A stretch of DNA of 64,000 nucleotides from Lineus longissimus (Eukaryota; Nemertea; Pilidiophora; Heteronemertea; Lineidae): contig NC_088314.1 of NCBI RefSeq assembly GCF_910592395.1, positions 15,413,998-15,477,997 of the forward strand, read 5' to 3'. Numbering within the stretch: position 1 is the stretch's first letter; each line of letters opens with the position of its first letter. This document shows, piece after piece, positions 40,076 to 51,590 of this stretch. Below the pieces are notes generated by a model. That model was not told the DNA's origin. It did not search any database and saw only the letters and a program-made list of their open reading frames with translations. A program made the position numbers and the translations under genes.

Positions 40076-43000
40076 TCGAAACCGCAATGGTCGTTTTTCA
40101 TAAAGCTGTTGAAAGTCGAATTATGCCAAACCAATGACCATTTCGTTGGTCGCAGGAGTTATTTCGACTAAGCGTAGTGATTTGTCGTAACTGTTATATA
40201 CATATGTGACAGACAAATTGTTGATGTATTGCCATTCAAATTCGTTAAGAACTGCAGATATGTAACAGTCAGACGAGGTAATGTGAGCAGTTCTTTCATA
40301 TTTCTTTGCGGGACAGCCTAACAGGCTGCATTCGTCACGTGTTCGGTTTCGGAAATTCCGTTGATGGTTTAAAAAATCGGGGTCGGTCTTAATTCAAATG
40401 GCTTTTAGAGGAATTTGGCCGACTTGTCGAAACTGGTGTAATGTTTTCGAGTGTTCCCTTGAAGAAGATGTTTCCCCTACAAAAAGAGTCCTGACCTCTA
40501 GATCTCGTGTTGTCACACTGCTGGAGATCAACAAAAAACGTTACACCAGTTTACAAAACCGGTTAAGGATACCAGTTATAACGAAGGTTTTCACCATCCT
40601 GATTAACTGTAACTGTAATGTCAATAAGGGGAAAAACATGTATAACGAACGAACATTCCGTTAAAATGTTGTCACAAGATGTACACGATTTCACTTTTAA
40701 CAACATCCTTTCCTAAAAGAGGACATTGTGTCCAAAATCGTGCCACAAAAAGAAAGAAATATAAAAGTCTGAAGTTAGCCCCTGTTTTGCTAATACGCCA
40801 TGCAAAACATGGGGACTAACAGTATTAGTCTCCAGGGTTTAAAGACCTTTTGCAAAAATGGAACTGACTACCGGTAACAGAAGGAGTCTCCTTTATTTCT
40901 CTAGGGTGTACCAGCAAAGAGGAGAGAGACCAGATGAATATGTAACATGTATATCTTCAGCGGTTTTCCAAAACAGAAATGAGTAAGTCAACAGGTGAAT
41001 AAATTTTCTATCATATCTCTTTTGAACTCTGATTTATTTTACAAAATAGAACAGACAATAAATTAAGTACATTGTACAATATGAGTCTTAAATGACGCAA
41101 TATGTTTTACAACTATGACAACCCACAATGTTACAGGATGCCAAATATGCCAAATGAAACAATATTTAACCCTTGGCGGTGAGTGCCCCGAACGCGATTC
41201 TGAACGAAGTCCAGATGAAGAGGGATCAGTATTTTTGGTGAGTTTCACAAAACTAAACACTAAATCAATACCAATACAATCATTGAAAGTTGAACAATTT
41301 ATAGTCGAGGGGGAGGGGAGACTACGAACAAAGATATAATGACGCTCCAACATGGTAATTAACTTCCACAACGAACACACAACATTACTTCACAGCGTTA
41401 ACCAACTTTCGGACTATACCCTTAAATGTTAGATAACATGATTTGTTAAATCATTTTAAACACAAGTCTTTTTTTGGCAATGGTGATTTGAACCCGTTTT
41501 TTTATAGCAATAACTTAGAAAAGATTTGAACTGCAATTAATTATTGAAACAGCAACTGAGAAATGCCAGATAGTACAGTCGTGTGCCTACAATAGAATGA
41601 CTGATGTCTGTTAATTCAAGGGGTCTGACTCAAATTCATTTTCAAACCAGAAATAACTCAATAGTGTTGCCCGATTCTATCAGACGACTGCGACTAAATC
41701 AAAATGCTTCTTATTACCAATTACTTGGTATAGTAAAACAATAAGACATTTAACTCTAATTCAACTGATTTGCAAAAGCCTGGCATTGGAGATTTTTTTT
41801 ATTGGTAGAGAACCTAAAATCCTTTTCTCAGATTGAGGAGACAATTGATAAGACAAGCTGCTGCATCCAAGTTTAATCATGGCTTTTGTTTTGTGGAGAA
41901 AAAAGAAATGCTTATGATGTTGATGCAAGAACTTTCCGTTTCCGATGTTTTTTTAAACAAAACTGACATTGTCAAGCTTGGGTTAGTAAGGTGATTTCTT
42001 GCAAATAAGACGTACAAGAAATGATGAACATACATTATTTTGTTTGGCAACTATGGCCGAGGAACCGAGAAAGACACGTCACTCATTTTCATTTCCTTAA
42101 GAAGATATGTGCATTGGGTTCGAACGGTACATGAAGTCATCGACTTTGGTTCTAGATTAGAATGTTTACAAATCATTGATGATACGTCCTTTATGAAAGA
42201 CTTTCTACTAAAAAGGGGGTTATTGCTGACCTCTCAAAGAAAATGTTTCCGTTTCAAATCATCTTTGTTTTCGCAAACATTAGATCATTAATTATTCCGA
42301 AGGTGATGGAAACAAAAATCTGCAACAAACCATTCCCAAACTCCGGATTATTTATAATGTTTTTGAGAGCATGCACTTGGAAATAACAAGGTACATGTAA
42401 ATTATAAGGTAAATGTTTCGTAAAATTCACCTCTGACCATTCCCTGGTAAGTTCGACATGGGGAGTCAGCTAGGCACTAAATCACCAAAGACATGACAGA
42501 GTCACATCCATATATTTCGTAATAACAGGGCAAAATCAGTAATGCTAAGGCTCCACTACTCCAGTTACGCATCTACCAAATGAGTTCTGAAACACACGAA
42601 GGTCCAGGTCTGACTTGCTCGAAAAAGACAAGTTTTTTTCAAAATCCAGCGTCTTTATATATTTCATTCATTCTATTGTTGATACACAGATGTACAATAC
42701 TGTAATACCGTAATACTGCCCTCCGTACAAACCCAAAAAGTCAAGCATTTGAGCTTAAAACCAAACCAAATGCCAGGTTTAGTTTTGACCCTTAATTATT
42801 TCTTCGAAGAGTTAGAATGCCAGTTAGAATATGAGTGAAGATCATACTGAATTATTTCATATCTTTTTTGAAGAATTGTTCTGGATATTCTAAAAAGTAT
42901 AAGGGGGTTTGGTACTCAGTTCATCAAGATCCAGAGATTATTAGTGAAAAAAACGCAATTTAATTGAAAAGTAACTCAGTCGTGACGTAATTCTAGAATT

Positions 43001-44330
43001 CAGACGCAGCAATGGTTTATAAAAATTATAAAGATCGTTTGCAAGAAATAGGAACACTGAAGTTGATAGTCACCGTCAGAACAAGCTTGTTAATTTCTAA
43101 CTTGAAAATGTCAGTTTTGGTCGATTTCGTAGAATGTTTAAATATATAAATCATCGCTTCAATTATATTAGTTATTAAATATAGTTGGGCTTGATAAATT
43201 CTAAATGTAATATTGAAAAAGGGGTGTAATCCCATTTACAATACGAAATAGCCATGTACATGTATAACATAAGTGCGAAAGGGGACTTTCTTTTTGAATC
43301 AGGCATATATTTTTAAGGAATGGGCCTTATTTCAAGACACTGGTATCTATGTCTCAGATGATTTGTATCCCAGCGTAGTTAGAGCGATAGGCCTATGATT
43401 CAGAACGTAGAATAATGCTACATGTATGTGCAGTTATCTACTCGAATACTCAGTAAATTAGATTAACCACGCCTCTTTTTTCAATTATACACGTTCCACA
43501 AATATCAAGCTCATAGCTATATTTTTTGAAAGGAAATGTTTTGAATAATGTAGTTTGTAACACATATCAGTAATGTACAGTTTGATTTAGCAGTATTTTG
43601 CTTAGTCATTACAATACGAGATCTAGGCTTGTAAACCTATCATTTACTATACGTACTGCCAGACACGCCAGATGTATAGCTAATCGTGACTCAAATAATC
43701 GATAGTTATAAATACTATTTTGATACTTCAATTCACCATCTGAAGGTCGCGTTCGCCAGAGACAGCATATGGTGACCCGTGGCAGAATATGCACCAGTGT
43801 TGTCATATTTTCCTTAACTTAAAATTTTGCAAAGTAAATAAAAATAAAACATTTGAATGCAATGCATGTCACTAGTTGAAGCGGTCACATTATCAGTACC
43901 GCAATGACTGTTACAGAGGCTGCTTACTAGAAAGAGTGGAACATGTATCCGCAGAAAATTCAGACTTGGCTTTTCAATTTATTTCACTTAGATTTATTTC
44001 AAAACTGATATTAGATATTCAGATTTACCGTAAACAAGTGCGTAAATAATTTACGATCGTAGACAAGTAACAAAATAGGAATTAGATTTAGAAATTTTTA
44101 CTGGTACTAATAATTATTCCTAAACCTTTGTCATGATTTAATTACATTATTCTTTTGTTTAGAAATTATGAAATTCTTTGTTTAGTAAATGAAGAAGAAA
44201 ACACCTTTCCGCATCCCGAATCTTAAGCCAACCAATTAACACTCAAAACATGAAAGAAATTCATATAACGCATCACCATTCAGAACCCATCGACTTCACT
44301 TTCTTAAGTACCTCCATCTAAACAGATACT
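40076..44330. other. No gene seen
   Basis: Unique AT-rich sequence downstream of fezf, with chance frames only. I see no repeat boundaries or RNA gene signals. Confidence 0.6.
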
Positions 44331-44690
44331 GGCAATTTTCACTGTTTTGAACGCGGCTACAGAAAGTTAATGGTCAATTATGGGGAAAGATCAAACATTG
44401 CATTACTCTGATCAGTGGACTGTATATTTGACATCAACTGGCCCTAATTAGCCTGAGCTGACTGGGCTATAGACCATTAATAAGATGCCATTGCTCGAGA
44501 TTGCAGCAGCGGAAATCCTCAACAGCTAAAAAGGGCAAATATCCCTTGCTTGATTAGGGAGGGTAATTTTCAACTAAGCGTGCGGTAGCGCTCCGAGCCC
44601 AATTACCCCAAAGAGCCCTCGCATGCCTGGAAGATCCCTTCCCATGAAGTTCCGGCGATGTCTAATTTAACCTTTTATACAATACCACGG
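44331..44690. promoter_or_regulatory. Candidate downstream enhancer of fezf
   Basis: About 1.6 kb beyond the fezf coding end lies a complex, less AT-biased island. It carries several homeodomain-type cores: TAATTAG (44445-44451), ATTAAT (near 44476), TGATTAGG (44551-44558), TAATTTT (near 44564) and AATTACC (44601-44607). It also holds the words GATCAAA and ATTGCAGCAGCGG. It has no open frame and no repeat structure, unlike the AT-rich sequence around it. The enhancer call is inference from position and composition only. Confidence 0.3.
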
Positions 44691-45484
44691 TTTTTCTTAT
44701 CTTTTCTTACATCATTCAGAAAAGATGACGATTATTTTACGGTGTCCGCCCGCCTTTGATGGAGATAACGGAGAGGTTTCCTAACGCGCTAACCAAAAAT
44801 AGCCCCACGTTGTTAGAGTTAGTGCGCATAGAATATCAGGGCTTCGGAGTAAGACTTTAAAACGTCAAGATGGATATTAATTTTAGCTCAGTGCAACTTC
44901 AACTTTGTAAACATATTTCAGAACCGTTTTCTCAAAATAAAGGAAATTATCAAATCTGAAATTGATTTGTTTTAGATAGCTAATTTTGAGCGGTAGCCAG
45001 GTACCTAATTCGAGAAGAAAGCAGAATGTAATCAGGTTGAGACTTTAAGTTATAATCGGGCTAACCATATTAAGAATAGTTACACACCCCACCAGAGGTC
45101 GAATAAAATGACTGACGTGTCACGCGTTTTTGTCAATTCGTAAATTCTCATGATGCCCAATAGGGATCTATACTTAAACGGTTCCCGGGTGACAAAACAA
45201 AAAGATGTTTGAAATTATAATTCCCCTTAACCAGCATTCTCCACTTTAATTCATTTAATCATAATGGTATCCTTTAATGTTGATCAGGTTTTAGTTTCCC
45301 ACGACTTGATGGTCCGGTGGTAAAATATTTTTGGAGTAAGTGGTCTAATATTTTTAAATAGAACTTCAATAAAACTTCAAAGGTTATGGTTTGGTTGTTT
45401 TTGTTTGGTCTGGTGGTAAATGTAAGAATTTAATTTAAGTCTGGTGATCAACCGGACCAAATTTGGCAGCGGAATTAAAAACTA

Positions 45485-45490
45485 TTTATT
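45485..45490 (-). terminator. fezf: Possible poly(A) signal of fezf
   Basis: The plus-strand TTTATT reads AATAAA on the minus strand. It is the first canonical signal I find downstream of the fezf stop codon and would give a 3' UTR of about 0.85 kb. No closer AATAAA or ATTAAA was seen between 46322 and this point. A non-canonical signal nearer the stop cannot be excluded. Confidence 0.3.
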
Positions 45491-46322
45491 TAACCACATC
45501 TAGCATGCAATGATTTCAACTTCTGCAGTTTGAAATAGCAGCCACCGAGCAGTCATCGGACTCAAGATTACTGCCATATGAAAACAATACAAACACCAGG
45601 AATGCGTAGAGTTGCAAAGGGAAGTCATTATGCTGCAAGCATTTCAATTAGAAATAGTGATTTGCGTTCGATTTTGGATGACTAAGTTTGAATTTTTCAA
45701 ATTGTTTTTGAAATTTTCCAAAGAGTACAATATTTTTGGTAGCTACTTCTACCATGCTTCATTTTCGATCATTATTTTAGTCAACTGGCATCTGAAAGTT
45801 TAAAGCTGTTTGTCACACGCCATGGCATCAACGACTTGCTTTACATTTTTAAAGATTGTTATCCGCCAATGTTTGCACCGAGTTTACATCAAGTCACACG
45901 GCGGCTTGACCCATTCGCGTACCAACATCCAATCGCTTAATGTAGAAAGTAGTATCGAATGAACAAGTTTCATATTGATTTTAAAGAGGCCCGTTTTGAA
46001 ACAGTAACAACTTGAATCCAGACACGGCGGTGCCATCCGAGTACTTCACCACATAAAACAAATGTGGCGTTGCTTTTTGCAATTGAAAGAGTGTAACGCG
46101 GTACGCATGGTAATACGATGTACATAGCCTGGTACATTGGGACAAGAGCACGTACTGATGAATAAAACAGTATAGCATATACAACACAATTTGTCACCTG
46201 GGGATACTGAGGTAACATACACAACGAGAAATCAAACTACTTTGTGATTCAAGTTGTCGAAGCACAGGCATTATGGCACTTTTACATACAAACACAATAT
46301 ATACAATATTCAAATTTTGATG

Positions 46323-47945
46323 CTAAAGTGTTGGGATTTTATGTAACATGGCTGCACTACCTGGCAAAAGGAATGGATTTGGTTGGCAAGATAGACCAGG
46401 GGCACCAAAGAGAGGACGCGGAAGGTAGCTGGCCCCCAGAGAAGCTGCTGAGGAAAATGCCGATGAGCTACTACAGGCTAGAGAGGACATAGCATGGCCC
46501 ATGCTCATTGGATCATGATGGTGACCAAGGCTCTTAGACAAGTTACTCATGCTCATACTCAGAGCGGAAGGTGAAGCACCATCGTGTAATTTGCGCATGT
46601 GCTTCTTGAGGTCAAAATTCCTACAGAAACCCTTCCCACAAATGGGGCACGTGAACGGTTTCTTCTCATTGTGGGTATGCATGTGAAAGGTGAGGTTGTA
46701 AACCTGGTGAAATGCCTTATTACAAATGTTACATTTATACTGTTTCTCTGTACTATGAGTCAACTTGTGATTTTTGTAGTTACCTTTTTGATGAAAGCCT
46801 TTTCCGCAGTATTCGCAAGTAAAAGGTTTATACCCTGCGTGAATTCTCATATGCGTGTTCAAGGTTGAACTCCTGTTAAACGCCTTGCCGCAGGTCCCAC
46901 ACTTATGCGGTTTTTCCTGGGTGTGAATAATTTTATGTCTACACAGGGTACTTGCCTGTCGGAACCCTTTCCCACAGATTTTACAGATGAAGGGCCTAGC
47001 CCCTGTGTGCACCGGCATGTGCCTCGTAAGATTGTAATGTGCGTTAAAGATTTTCCCGCATTCAGGACACGTGAAAGTTTTCTGTGACTTAGTAGCAGTT
47101 CGCTTAGCAGGTGGGGTAGAAGGGTTCATATTACAGCTAGACGTGGATTCCGAAACACTTAAAGCATCACTGTTCCTACCGCTACTTTCGCCACCACTTA
47201 AGTAAGAATTGTCCACAGATTTCGTCGCTTTTAATGACAAGTCCAATGTCTCATCGTCGTGTTTCGTACTGCCCGTCGGTGAATGATTGGGTGATTTTCT
47301 CGGAGAGAGTTCGCCAGAGCGGGGTCGACTTATATCGGAGGGGAACACAGGCTTCCTAGAATATGACTGCATTGCACTAAGTTTGAGAGAAGCGTCCATG
47401 TTGGCTTTCTCCATGGCGTCTTTTGCGTACGTTAGTCCGTTTAACTGCAAATTCGAATAATGTCTCAACATGGTCTGATTGTAGTCTGTTATTCCACCAA
47501 GAAGGAACGCCGGATGCATGTAAGGGAAATATTTCACAGCTTCCTGTACGTCCCCTTGTGAGGGATACATCCCAGGGCGTGGCTGCATGTCCCCGTACAG
47601 GCCCAATTGGAAGGCCTGTGTGAGATTATGTGACGGGAGTCCAAGGGCAGGCGGAAAGCTCATGGAAGGATCCTGGAGCTTACGTTTAAAGTCATCCACA
47701 ACGGAACTTAGCGACACCTGATCTCGAGGCGAATTTGTACTCGAATTTGTATTCGAATTTGCTTTACGTTTCGGACTTGGTTCCATTATCCTGTCGATAG
47801 AGAATGCTAACTTCTTGACGCTGGGTCCGTTTTCAGCATCGGATCTTTTCCTATGTATTTTCCCTGCCATAACTGGTGATTCGCGGCCCGGGGAGGCCAC
47901 AGCTCGCGGTGATGCTGAGGGTGACGACCCTTCTGAATGGCTCAT
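46323..47945 (-). CDS. fezf: FEZ-family zinc-finger transcription factor (Fezf)
   Basis: A 540-residue protein in one uninterrupted frame. Residues 46-54 (LAFSIDRIM) are an Engrailed-homology-1 motif, the Groucho/TLE-binding repressor motif found at this place in Fezf proteins. Six C2H2 fingers follow, with ligands C293/C296/H309/H313, C321/C324/H337/H341, C349/C352/H365/H369, C377/C380/H393/H397, C405/C408/H421/H425 and C433/C436/H449/H454; the last has four residues between its histidines. Residues 234-239 (LDLSLK) resemble a CtBP-binding motif. The Ser-rich C-terminal tail (about 456-540) is low complexity. The family, which includes vertebrate FEZF1/FEZF2 and fly earmuff, consists of nuclear DNA-binding regulators, mainly repressors, of anterior neural fate. 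The start is supported by an in-frame TGA three codons upstream in the inferred mRNA and by an A at position -3. No ligand is missing and no frame is broken. Six fingers plus EH1 make another C2H2 family unlikely; Fezf1 versus Fezf2 cannot be decided, and a single invertebrate orthologue is expected. Confidence 0.95.
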   Translation of the reverse strand: MSHSEGSSPSASPRAVASPGRESPVMAGKIHRKRSDAENGPSVKKLAFSIDRIMEPSPKRKANSNTNSSTNSPRDQVSLSSVVDDFKRKLQDPSMSFPPALGLPSHNLTQAFQLGLYGDMQPRPGMYPSQGDVQEAVKYFPYMHPAFLLGGITDYNQTMLRHYSNLQLNGLTYAKDAMEKANMDASLKLSAMQSYSRKPVFPSDISRPRSGELSPRKSPNHSPTGSTKHDDETLDLSLKATKSVDNSYLSGGESSGRNSDALSVSESTSSCNMNPSTPPAKRTATKSQKTFTCPECGKIFNAHYNLTRHMPVHTGARPFICKICGKGFRQASTLCRHKIIHTQEKPHKCGTCGKAFNRSSTLNTHMRIHAGYKPFTCEYCGKGFHQKGNYKNHKLTHSTEKQYKCNICNKAFHQVYNLTFHMHTHNEKKPFTCPICGKGFCRNFDLKKHMRKLHDGASPSALSMSMSNLSKSLGHHHDPMSMGHAMSSLACSSSSAFSSAASLGASYLPRPLFGAPGLSCQPNPFLLPGSAAMLHKIPTL

Positions 47946-48009
47946 GGTCCTTCAACCAAGTGGTCGACCAAAGTTGTAATATCCTCTGGCAACTATTCAC
48001 TCGCTTTCC

Positions 48010-48424
48010 CTAGAATGAAGAACGGAGAAATTGTTAGAGTTTCTGCTTCTGAATAGGAAGAGTTAGATCCATGCATCCATCTCGCCGTCGATAGAATGTG
48101 AGTGAGATAGACAACAATGTCTAATCACCGTCCGGATTCCAGCATCTAGCCTCGGGTTCCTGTCTCCTGAAAGAATCGCGCTTCACAAGTTTCTGGTCAC
48201 AATAGTACAACATAGATACTTGTCAATAACAAGGCGGTGACATAGCTTCAATCCAAGAAATGAAGTGAACTCAGTCGGATCAAGAGAGCAACGCGGCAAA
48301 GTGTGCAGTCAAATTCGTTTCGTCAACAAAAGTGAACGCAATGCGTAACGATCGTATAAAAATGTGAAGTCATGGTAAGGTGATGGCAGTAATGTTTTGA
48401 TCGTAAACATTGAAAACGTCTTAC
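48010..48424 (-). other. fezf: Intron in the 5' UTR of fezf
   Basis: Read on the minus strand, the donor is AATAAAG|GTAAGACG at 48424 and the acceptor is TTCTTCATTCTAG|GGAAAG, ending at 48010. A pyrimidine-rich tract and a CTCTAAC branch-point-like word lie just upstream of the acceptor. The intron is 415 bp. It would join a non-coding first exon to the exon that carries 64 nt of leader and the whole coding region. These are sequence signals only; no transcript was seen. The acceptor and donor are both close to consensus, so the intron is likely but the exact partner sites could differ. Confidence 0.65.
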
Positions 48425-48618
48425 CTTTATTGGTGTCTATAACTTGATCCCTGTCGTCTGCGTGTCCAAAGTATTGTCTACCAGAGTAAGATCCGCGATA
48501 TGAGTCCGCCAATGCGCCAGTTGGCGGTATGAGGTCCTGACTTTGGATGTGCGTGTGTGTATCTGTATGACCGGTCCGCAGGAGCGTTCGCTTATCTCCG
48601 TAACCATCCCACTGTCAA
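48425..48618 (-). other. fezf: Probable non-coding first exon of fezf
   Basis: This exon is inferred from the strong splice donor at 48424. The 5' limit is a guess: a TATA-like TTTATTAAGG (minus strand, 48645-48654) would place transcription start near 48615-48620. Open frames through this stretch begin only at non-ATG codons, so it is taken as untranslated leader. A more upstream or diffuse start site is equally possible. Confidence 0.4.
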
Positions 48619-48639
48619 CTGCGTTCACGGCAATCAACT

Positions 48640-48975
48640 TTTAGCCTTAATAAAGGTAGGTTAGTCACCATTTTACCGTCAGGAATAAACACACAAAAAA
48701 ACCTCAGCAAGCACTGCGATAGGTCAATGAAATTGTTAAATTAGATACTTTTGCTAAATGATCAATTTTGCGTTGCGAATGGACCAATCGGAATAAAGGA
48801 ACGCCTGCCGGGTTGGCCTTCTCGCAATGGCTGCTCATTCAGAATGCGACCATTTGATATGCATATGATGCGCCATTGCGGTTGACGAGCAGGGCGTGGC
48901 CAACGCGTGCTGACAGCTGTCACGTCCAAATGGCGGGTATCGATGCTCAGCGGGTGGTGGAAAGACAACCAGCGG
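48640..48975 (-). promoter_or_regulatory. fezf: Promoter-proximal region of fezf
   Basis: This region lies directly upstream of the inferred first exon. Visible elements are a TATA-like TTTATTAAGG (48645-48654, minus strand), CCAAT (48784-48788), the 10-bp palindrome ATATGCATAT (48857-48866, POU/octamer-like), a GC-box-like GGGCGTGGC (48892-48900) and the perfect 12-bp palindrome TGACAGCTGTCA (48911-48922), which combines a CAGCTG E-box with two TGACAG (Meis/TGIF-type) half-sites. The GC content is locally higher than in the flanks. A promoter role is inferred from position and motif density; individual sites are not proven. Confidence 0.45.
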
Positions 48976-49539
48976 TGTCTGGCTACGTAGGGGGACGAAA
49001 ACTATTCGCATCACACAATGGTATTGTCAATTCTTCGTAATAAATTTCTTCTTCAAATAGGTTTGGTGTGAATGTGTAAATTTACATTCAAACATAAATA
49101 ACATGATACTGAATGATTGGTATGCGTGTAAATGTATGTGTATGAATATCTTTGATACAGTGCTAGCAAGCGATCATGAGTTTGTTATAGATAGTTTCAT
49201 AGGAAAAACAGTCGGCGCTATCATAGACTACGGCACCAAATTGTGATCATCCGATCCATTATCCCACACATCCTGCAGGTTAACTTAAAGTGACATGACC
49301 ACCAAAGTGGACTCATATTTCGTAGTCCAATGTCATTTTTCTTTCGTTACTTTTATTCTTCAGTAAGATTCTATTTCAATAAGGATCCCTTGACCATTTG
49401 AGTGACTGTTAAAATGGGAAAACACGGGCGCCAATTTGGAAACGTTTTCGGTACTCAGTTACAGTGAATAGGACAGAAAACTCAAGTGGTCGGTGACATT
49501 TTCCTAGGCGCCCGAACCTCCTTAGATATGAATTGTGAT

Positions 49540-49800
49540 GACTGAAAATGAATGTTCAAGTATCTCGAGCAAAAAGACAACCGGGCCATTTGTCGGTGGC
49601 GGACATGAGTAGGTTTAAAATTGGCCCAGACAGCGTGGATTGGACGCTCTTGGGCTTACACAGCCTAGTGAAGATGGCACTATTAGCTGCCCTCGAGGCA
49701 CGACTTCTCAGCCGATTGCGCCCAATTTTCGCACAAAAGACCGGTTTGGGTAATAGGCCACGATGAAAGATAATCACCCAGTGGGAGGGACTCTTAACTA
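49540..49800. promoter_or_regulatory. Complex non-coding island upstream of fezf
   Basis: This stretch of about 260 bp, 0.9-1.2 kb upstream of the inferred fezf promoter, has higher GC and complexity than its flanks. Short frames are open on both strands (about 70 and 100 codons), but neither shows a recognisable domain. The simplest reading is a conserved regulatory island or decayed repeat. Comparison with a related genome would separate these. Confidence 0.2.
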
Positions 49801-50556
49801 ATTGTTTGGGATGTTCAATACCTTGGCTAAAAAGATCTGTATATAGGATCTCGGTGGTTTTCACGCCTTTAGTTTGCTATAGCTGAATGGAGTACGTCAA
49901 GGAGACATGTCGACAAAGACTCATCTTGTCAGCTGTCAATCTTTTACCGGTATTGTTGCACAAGTTTTGCCAGCCAACGATTTTGGCGAAAGTTTACAAA
50001 CTTGCTGGAGCATTTTCTATTGACGCATTGTAATCACTAACAAATCGTGCTTTTCTTCGCTGAATCGCCCGACAATCTACGGCCGACATTTCGTCGCAAT
50101 TGTTAGTTTAGGATGTCCAGATAAATTGTGAATCAGTGTCCTGATAAATGCCTTAACTCGACAAGTGCGCGTTCGTTTCGTATTCGCGCCTTCAAATTAT
50201 AAAATTTAAAAACACAATTGTTTTAACGAAAATAAAATTAGGTTTTGTTCCTTTAAAATTTCAGCGCCAAGTGATCATAAAATGATTCTCATTCTTCCCG
50301 GGTTGGTCAGCATATCAGGGTGACAAAAATGAAAGTTCCCTTCAATTATGAAAGTTTAAAAAATTAAGTTAGTTATATATACATATTATTTTCTTCAAAT
50401 TTACACTATAACCAGCAACTCGCCTCTCTTCAAATTATTGTGCCCATTTATTTGTTCAAAGCATGATCAGTCACTACAAAGCGTTAACTTTGCGTTATTT
50501 CATTCGACAAGATAAGAAACAGGCCGATTTTGCAAGCCTACACAAGCTACGAACAA

Positions 50557-50590
50557 CCAGAGTCTTTCAAATTTATCTGAAAGACTCTGG
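50557..50590. repeat. Perfect 13-bp-stem hairpin
   Basis: CCAGAGTCTTTCA (50557-50569) and TGAAAGACTCTGG (50578-50590) are perfect inverted repeats around an 8-nt loop. The flanks (GAACAA and AACAAC) are not complementary. It could be a small MITE remnant or a chance cruciform; a microRNA is unlikely because the stem is too short. Confidence 0.8.
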
Positions 50591-51590
50591 AACAACGAAG
50601 TACAAAGCACAAGCTTGACACTAGGGGCGCTGATTTCGTTCCTTACAACGCGTCTTGTACTAGTAAGTTGCCATCATCTTGAAAAGAAGTACCGCGGATG
50701 TGGAAAAGGAAAGCATTTTTTGATTTGCAAAGAGGCTATCGCATCACCACGTAGCCCACGAAAAAGATTGCTGCCCTACGTGGCATTTATAGTTCTCCGT
50801 AAAATCACTTGAAAACACACCAACAAATGTCAGGTTTTATTTACAAATATCATATTTTGTTATCTATTGATGAAGTAAATCATTTTATGAAAGACGCTGG
50901 CACCTTTTAGGCCTGAATAAGACTTGCAGTCTGAACTGGTTAGACAGTAGATACTGTAGGATTATCAAAAACCTGAATCTCAGGATGCCGATATCAAATT
51001 TAAATTTCGTCACGGTTTAGTAAATATATTGAATGGCGACGATTTTTCTTTTTAATTCACCGGTTCCTCCTAAAGCTGAGTATAAAAGAGGATTTAAGAG
51101 TTGCGAGTGTCGCGCGCGTAAATATACGAGTGTTGCGTATATGAAATACTACAGGACAGACCTTCGCACTAAGTATATGACGTTCGTTTTACGTCCGGAT
51201 TGGATTGCAAAACTTGCCTAATAAGTAGGATTACCGATATCAAAATTACGCGTTTGATATGAATCTGAAGTATTTTTTTCAAACTCATACATGACCTACA
51301 CGTCCATCAGTCAGTATAAGTTGGAATGATTTTTGCTCGTCGATGGTATAATAGGCCTACTCCTGGATGACACTCGAGGTGTGATTAGGCAGAAGGAAAC
51401 ACAAAACTCTGCACTTGTTTTGATCTTGACCCCCCCAACTGGCGCCAAAAGCTAGCATAATCACCTGACATGCTTGACGCGTGAAGTGTGCCACAAACTC
51501 AACGATTATTTCGCACTATAAGAACAAAATAATTGCCATTGCATTTAATATCAACAATATATCACAAATAACCATAGCGCAATTGGAAAT

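Larger units (their letters stand above)
48976..51590. other. Upstream flank of fezf without a gene
   Basis: Apart from the complex island at 49540-49800 and the hairpin at 50557-50590 I see no defined feature. A second GTCAGCTGTCA word (about 49928) echoes the promoter palindrome. Confidence 0.55.

Noticed and set aside
46599-47623. Plus-strand frames inside the fezf coding region
   Set aside because: They are antisense shadows of the zinc-finger and linker codons.
50557-50590. microRNA precursor
   Set aside because: The stem is only 13 bp with an 8-nt loop, too short for a precursor hairpin.
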